Part shown: piece after piece, positions 4,829 to 7,658 of the stretch
How positions within the stretch are numbered: position 1 is the first letter of the stretch
Layout of the letters: every line of letters starts with the position of its first letter
NCBI GenBank assembly: GCA_015163825.1
Contig: JAAOIL010000214.1
Coordinates: 1 to 7,658, forward strand
DNA from: Alphaproteobacteria bacterium
GTDB lineage: Bacteria; Pseudomonadota; Alphaproteobacteria; RS24
DNA: 7,658 bases
Reading direction: 5' to 3'
Notes under the pieces: generated by a model
The model's input: only the letters and a program-made list of their open reading frames with translations
Told to the model about the DNA's origin: nothing
Databases searched by the model: none
Position numbers and translations under genes: made by a program

Positions 4829-5452
4829 CTATGTGGTTGCCGCCCCTTCTGGGGTAGGTGTTGGGGTTTGTGTTTGTGGTGTAGATATTACCGCTTCATC
4901 ATCTTGCTCGTCTCGCATATCTTCACGGCGACGCGCGGCGATTTCGCTAACCTTCATACCACGACGTGCCGCAACATGGCGAGGGCTTGCTTGTTTGCGA
5001 AGCGCATCAAAAGTTGCGTGTATCATATTATAAGGGTTGGAAGACCCGATGGATTTCGCCACGACATCTTGCATACCCAAAACCTCAAACACTGCCCGCA
5101 TTGGACCGCCAGAGATAATACCTGTACCAGCAGGGGCTGTGCGTAATTGCACATGACCCGCACCATGGCGACCTTGAATATCGTGGTGCAAAGTCCGCCC
5201 TTCACGAAGGGGCACACGAATCATTTTGCGTTTAGCGGCTTCGGTTGCTTTACGCACGGCTTCTGGCACTTCACGCGCCTTACCATGCCCAAAGCCCACA
5301 CGACCTTTTTGATCGCCCACAACAACAAGTGCTGCAAACCCAAAGCGGCGACCACCCTTAACCACTTTCGCCACACGATTAATGTGCACTAAGCGGTCAG
5401 TGAATTCGCTATTTGCTTCTTCTTTATCTTCGCGGTTTCTATTTCTTGCCAC
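4829..5452 (-). CDS. rpsE: 30S ribosomal protein S5 with acidic/TP-rich tail
   Basis: S5 lies at the mRNA entry side of the 30S subunit and contributes to decoding accuracy. I choose the GTG at 5452, giving 207 residues that begin MARNRNRE, because AGGGAG (5459-5464) lies 6 nt upstream. An upstream ATG at 5485 would overlap rplR by 23 nt and add 11 residues that are not family-like. The N-terminal S5 domain contains RVAKVVKGGRRFGFAALVVV and GHGKAREVPEA. The C-terminal domain contains GTGIISGGPMRAVFEVLGMQDVVAKS and SNPYNMIHATFDAL. After the usual end (VAARRGMKVSEI) there is a tail of about 30 residues with an acidic part (DEQDDEA) and Thr-Pro repeats. The TAG stop runs into AGG, the rpmD ribosome binding site. 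Confidence 0.95.
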   Translation of the reverse strand: MARNRNREDKEEANSEFTDRLVHINRVAKVVKGGRRFGFAALVVVGDQKGRVGFGHGKAREVPEAVRKATEAAKRKMIRVPLREGRTLHHDIQGRHGAGHVQLRTAPAGTGIISGGPMRAVFEVLGMQDVVAKSIGSSNPYNMIHATFDALRKQASPRHVAARRGMKVSEIAARRREDMRDEQDDEAVISTPQTQTPTPTPEGAATT

Positions 5453-5458
5453 AATAAT

Positions 5459-5464
5459 CTCCCT
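5459..5464 (-). promoter_or_regulatory. Ribosome binding site that fixes the rpsE GTG start
   Basis: AGGGAG read on the minus strand lies 6 nt before the GTG at 5452 and includes part of the rplR TAG stop. It supports the GTG start over the upstream ATG at 5485, which overlaps rplR and adds non-family residues. Confidence 0.75.
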
Positions 5465-5813
5465 AGAAGTTAAGTCCTGCTTCACGCGCGGCTTCTGCCA
5501 ATGCTTTGACGCGTCCGTGATAAATATAGCCGCCTCTGTCGAAAATAACGGCTTTCACCCCTGCGGCTTTGGCGCGTGTCGCGATATTTTTGCCGATGAT
5601 GCCTGCTGCTTCTTTATTACAGCCTTTGCCGTCAAAGTCTTTATCTTTTGTTGATGCCGCCGCTAATGTGCGCCCAGCTGCGTCATCTATGATTTGTGCA
5701 TAGATATGTTTAGACGAGCGAAACACAGATAGGCGTGGGCGTTCCCCTGCCACCTTTTTTAATTGGCGACGCACTTTGTATTTTCTGCGATCGTTAATTG
5801 TTGAATGTGCCAT
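5463..5813 (-). CDS. rplR: 50S ribosomal protein L18
   Basis: L18 binds 5S rRNA with L5 and helps place it in the large subunit. I place the start at the ATG at 5813, giving 116 residues beginning MAHSTINDRRKYKVRRQLKK. An in-frame TTG at 5819 would add two residues but lies directly against the AGAGG ribosome binding site (5820-5824), whereas the ATG has a proper 6-nt spacing. Family landmarks are RPRLSVFRSSKHIYAQIIDD, the C-terminal FDRGGYIYHGRVKALAEAAR and the final GLNF. The TAG stop is embedded in the AGGGAG site of rpsE, 10 nt ahead of the rpsE start. Its position between rplF and rpsE is the normal one. Confidence 0.96.
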   Translation of the reverse strand: MAHSTINDRRKYKVRRQLKKVAGERPRLSVFRSSKHIYAQIIDDAAGRTLAAASTKDKDFDGKGCNKEAAGIIGKNIATRAKAAGVKAVIFDRGGYIYHGRVKALAEAAREAGLNF

Positions 5814-5819
5814 GACCAA

Positions 5820-5824
5820 CCTCT
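5820..5824 (-). promoter_or_regulatory. Ribosome binding site that fixes the rplR ATG start
   Basis: AGAGG read on the minus strand overlaps the rplF TAG stop and lies 6 nt before the ATG at 5813. The alternative TTG at 5819 directly touches it and is too close to be used. Confidence 0.7.
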
Positions 5825-6356
5825 ATTTCTTTTTGCCTTCTTTTTGTAGAACATATTCGCCTTCATAGCGAACACCTTTACCTTTATAGGGTTCGGGCGG
5901 ACGCAGATTTCTTATTTCGGCGGCGACTTGTCCTACTTTTTGTTTTTCAATCCCCGTTATGGTGATTTCGGTTTGCGATGGGCAATCCACTTTTATCCCT
6001 TCAGGGATAGAAAAGTTGATGTCATTGCTGTAGCCCAAAGCGAGTTTTAGTGTTTTGCCTTGTAGTTGCGCCCGATACCCCACGCCACGCAGTTCTAGTT
6101 TTTTGGTGAAGCCTTCGCTGACCCCTTCCACCAGATTGGCAAGGAGAGAACGGCTCAAGCCCCAAAACCGCGATGCTTCTTGCGATTTTTCGGTAGGGGT
6201 AAGTGTTATCGCATCATCTGTGTGTGCGATATTGACCAATTCCGATAGCCTTGCTGTCAGCTCCCCTTTGCTGCCTTTGACAGACACATTTTGTCCATCA
6301 AGGCGCAATTCTACGCCTTTGGGTATGCTTACAGGTTTTTTACCAGTTCTAGACAT
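5823..6356 (-). CDS. rplF: 50S ribosomal protein L6
   Basis: L6 binds 23S rRNA domain VI near the sarcin-ricin loop and the factor-binding site. The product has 177 residues, the normal family length, with two copies of the L6 fold. It starts MSRTGKKPVSIPKGV. The centre reads FTKKLELRGVGYRAQ, and the C-terminal signature PEPYKGKGVRYEGEYV is followed by a lysine tail. The ATG start is preceded by AAAGGTG with 5 nt spacing, 20 nt after the rpsH stop. Its TAG stop is followed by AGG and forms the ribosome binding site of rplR. Nothing is unusual in the protein. Confidence 0.97.
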   Translation of the reverse strand: MSRTGKKPVSIPKGVELRLDGQNVSVKGSKGELTARLSELVNIAHTDDAITLTPTEKSQEASRFWGLSRSLLANLVEGVSEGFTKKLELRGVGYRAQLQGKTLKLALGYSNDINFSIPEGIKVDCPSQTEITITGIEKQKVGQVAAEIRNLRPPEPYKGKGVRYEGEYVLQKEGKKK

Positions 6357-6376
6357 TGTTTCACCTTTCTATGCCG

Positions 6377-6769
6377 CTAGAATACGCGACACAAAACCTC
6401 CCCTCCGACATTGTTCTGACGCGCCGTGTGATCTGACATCACACCTTTAGGGGTGGAGATAATAGAAATCCCCAAACCATTGCGCACCACAGGCATCGTT
6501 CGCACAGAAGAATATATGCGACGCCCTGGTTTTGATACACGTTCAATCTCTCTTATAACAGGCGAGCCATCATGATATTTTAGTTCTATCATAATCTCAC
6601 CACTGCCATTATCAAAACGTGTTTGCGAATAGCCACGAATATAGCCTTCGTCTTTTAACACATCTAACACCCAACACCGCAATTTAGATGCAGGGCTTGC
6701 CACTTTGCTTTTGCCGCGCATTTGTGCGTTACGGATGCGTGTTAGCATATCACCGAGAGGATCATTCAT
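6377..6769 (-). CDS. rpsH: 30S ribosomal protein S8
   Basis: S8 is a primary 16S rRNA binder of the central domain and is needed for platform assembly. The product has 130 residues, close to the usual 130-132. It begins MNDPLGDMLTRIRNAQ and ends in the conserved block from GLGISIISTPKGVMSD to GGEVLCRVF, which holds the C-terminal RNA-binding fold. The ATG start has AGGAG 7 nt upstream, and the TAG stop of rpsN is part of that site. In E. coli, S8 represses the spc operon by binding mRNA near rplE. Most of that region lies outside the window, so regulation cannot be judged here. No anomalies were seen. Confidence 0.97.
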   Translation of the reverse strand: MNDPLGDMLTRIRNAQMRGKSKVASPASKLRCWVLDVLKDEGYIRGYSQTRFDNGSGEIMIELKYHDGSPVIREIERVSKPGRRIYSSVRTMPVVRNGLGISIISTPKGVMSDHTARQNNVGGEVLCRVF

Positions 6770-6779
6770 TCCTGTTCTC

Positions 6780-7085
6780 CTACCAACTTGATTTTATCAT
6801 GCCTGGTATCAAACCGTTTGATGCCAGGTCACGCAATGCGATGCGTGACATATTGAGTTTGCGATAATAGCCGCGTGGGCGACCACTTATACCACACCGA
6901 TTGCGCACCCGATTAGGGGCAGAATTGCGCGGCAGTTCAGCAAGTTTCAAACGCGCCCGAAACCGCTCCTCTGGGGGCAGAGCGCGGTCATTGGCGATTG
7001 CCAATAGCCGTGTTCGCGCACCCATATATTTAGCGACCATGCGTTTGCGTTTATCGTTACGCTCTACTGAACTCTTTTTTGCCAT
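6780..7085 (-). CDS. rpsN: 30S ribosomal protein S14, zinc-free long form
   Basis: S14 binds 16S rRNA in the head of the small subunit and is a late-assembly protein. The product has 101 residues, the usual length of the long form, and is strongly basic. It carries the family signature NRCGISGRPRGYYRKLNMSR at about residues 61-80 and ends in GLIPGMIKSSW. It has a single Cys, so it is the C-minus type without the four-cysteine zinc site of the short form. The ATG start is preceded by GAGGA with 7 nt spacing, inside the overlap with the rplE stop. Its own TAG stop is followed by GAG and forms part of the rpsH ribosome binding site. Gene order rplE-rpsN-rpsH is the standard spc order. Confidence 0.97.
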   Translation of the reverse strand: MAKKSSVERNDKRKRMVAKYMGARTRLLAIANDRALPPEERFRARLKLAELPRNSAPNRVRNRCGISGRPRGYYRKLNMSRIALRDLASNGLIPGMIKSSW

Positions 7086-7096
7086 ATTATAATCCT

Positions 7097-7658
7097 CTAG
7101 TTATCCCAATCATCAAAGGGAAAGTTAATGCCACGCAAAAGTTCGCGTGCTTCGTCATCGCTTTTTGTTGATGTGCAAACAACAATATCCATTCCCCACA
7201 TTGTATCCACTTTATCGTAATTGATTTCGGGGAAAACGATATGCTCTTTCAAGCCCAGAGCATAATTGCCATGTCCGTCAAAACTTTTCGCGTTGAGACC
7301 ACGAAAATCTCGCACGCGGGGAAGTGCCACATTAACCAGCCTATCTAAAAACTCATACATACGCGCCCCGCGCAATGTAACCTTCACGCCAAGCGGCATA
7401 TCTTCACGCACCTTAAAACCAGCAATAGATTTTCGCGCCCGCGTAATCACCGGGCGTTGCCCCGCAATCGCTTGTAAATCTTCAAAGGCAAAGTTTATTT
7501 TCTTTGTGTCTTGTGTAGTTTCACCCACACCCATATTCAACACGACTTTTTGGATGGTAGGCACTTGCATAACATTATCCAGTTTGAATTGCTCCATCAA
7601 TGCGGCGCGAACCACATTTTCGTAATGAATTTTAAGACGAGGTTGATAAGGCTCAGAC
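7097..7658 (-). CDS. rplE: 50S ribosomal protein L5 (5' end cut by window)
   Basis: L5 binds 5S rRNA and, with L18, docks it into the central protuberance of the large subunit. It also contacts the P-site tRNA. The frame stays open to the window edge: upstream of the first in-window GTG (7615) it reads YQPRLKIHYENVV, the normal N-terminal part of L5. The gene therefore starts outside the window, and 186 residues are visible. Family landmarks are VVLNMGVGE, the ITRARKSIAGFKVRE segment and GMDIVVCTSTKSDDEA near the C-terminus. The TAG stop is followed directly by AGGA, so the stop overlaps the ribosome binding site of rpsN 11 nt downstream. It keeps its usual spc position between rplX (presumably off the edge) and rpsN. 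I am very sure of the identity; only the start is unseen. Confidence 0.97.
   Translation of the reverse strand, partial: SEPYQPRLKIHYENVVRAALMEQFKLDNVMQVPTIQKVVLNMGVGETTQDTKKINFAFEDLQAIAGQRPVITRARKSIAGFKVREDMPLGVKVTLRGARMYEFLDRLVNVALPRVRDFRGLNAKSFDGHGNYALGLKEHIVFPEINYDKVDTMWGMDIVVCTSTKSDDEARELLRGINFPFDDWDN

Noticed and set aside
5452..5485. Upstream ATG start for rpsE overlapping rplR
   Set aside because: It adds 11 non-family residues and lacks a well-placed ribosome binding site. The GTG at 5452 has AGGGAG at 6-nt spacing and gives the expected MARNR start.
850..7099. Amber codon reassignment suggested by the many TAG stops
   Set aside because: Every protein ends at its normal family C-terminus at the TAG, so TAG acts as an ordinary stop.

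Overview
The window is a ribosomal-protein gene cluster read entirely from the minus strand. It covers most of the spc operon and the start of the alpha operon. In transcription order (right to left) the genes are rplE (5' end cut), rpsN, rpsH, rplF, rplR, rpsE, rpmD, rplO, secY, adk, two small non-ribosomal genes, a 366-bp gap, rpsM, rpsK and rpoA (3' part cut).

The organism is most likely an alphaproteobacterium of moderate GC. The evidence is the order secY-adk-rpsM-rpsK-rpoA with no rpmJ after secY and no rpsD before rpoA, the short adenylate kinase without a LID insertion, the 101-residue zinc-free S14, and alphaproteobacterial-looking S5, L15, S13 and RpoA sequences. I cannot name the genus.

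Region 2219-7658 is a tightly packed translation and secretion block. Gaps between genes are about 3-20 nt, and secY/adk overlap by one base. At six junctions in the window a TAG stop codon is built into the Shine-Dalgarno sequence of the next gene, which points to close translational coupling. The r-proteins assemble the two subunits, SecY forms the protein-conducting channel and Adk balances adenine nucleotides.

Region 1229-2218 is the unusual part. Two small coupled genes (a 111-residue two-helix membrane protein and a 69-residue basic protein) sit between adk and rpsM behind their own probable promoter. Their GC is about 40% in the lines I counted by hand, lower than in most of the r-protein lines I sampled. 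In the following gap I see a probable plus-strand non-coding RNA gene at about 1465-1573. It has a sigma70-like promoter, three nested stems forming a three-way junction, and a U-rich tail. Its predicted start coincides with the first base of the closing stem. Next comes a probable minus-strand promoter for rpsM and a leader of about 70 nt.

Region 1-1228 is the alpha operon: rpsM, rpsK and the first 147 codons of rpoA. rpsM, rpoA and rpsE start with GTG.
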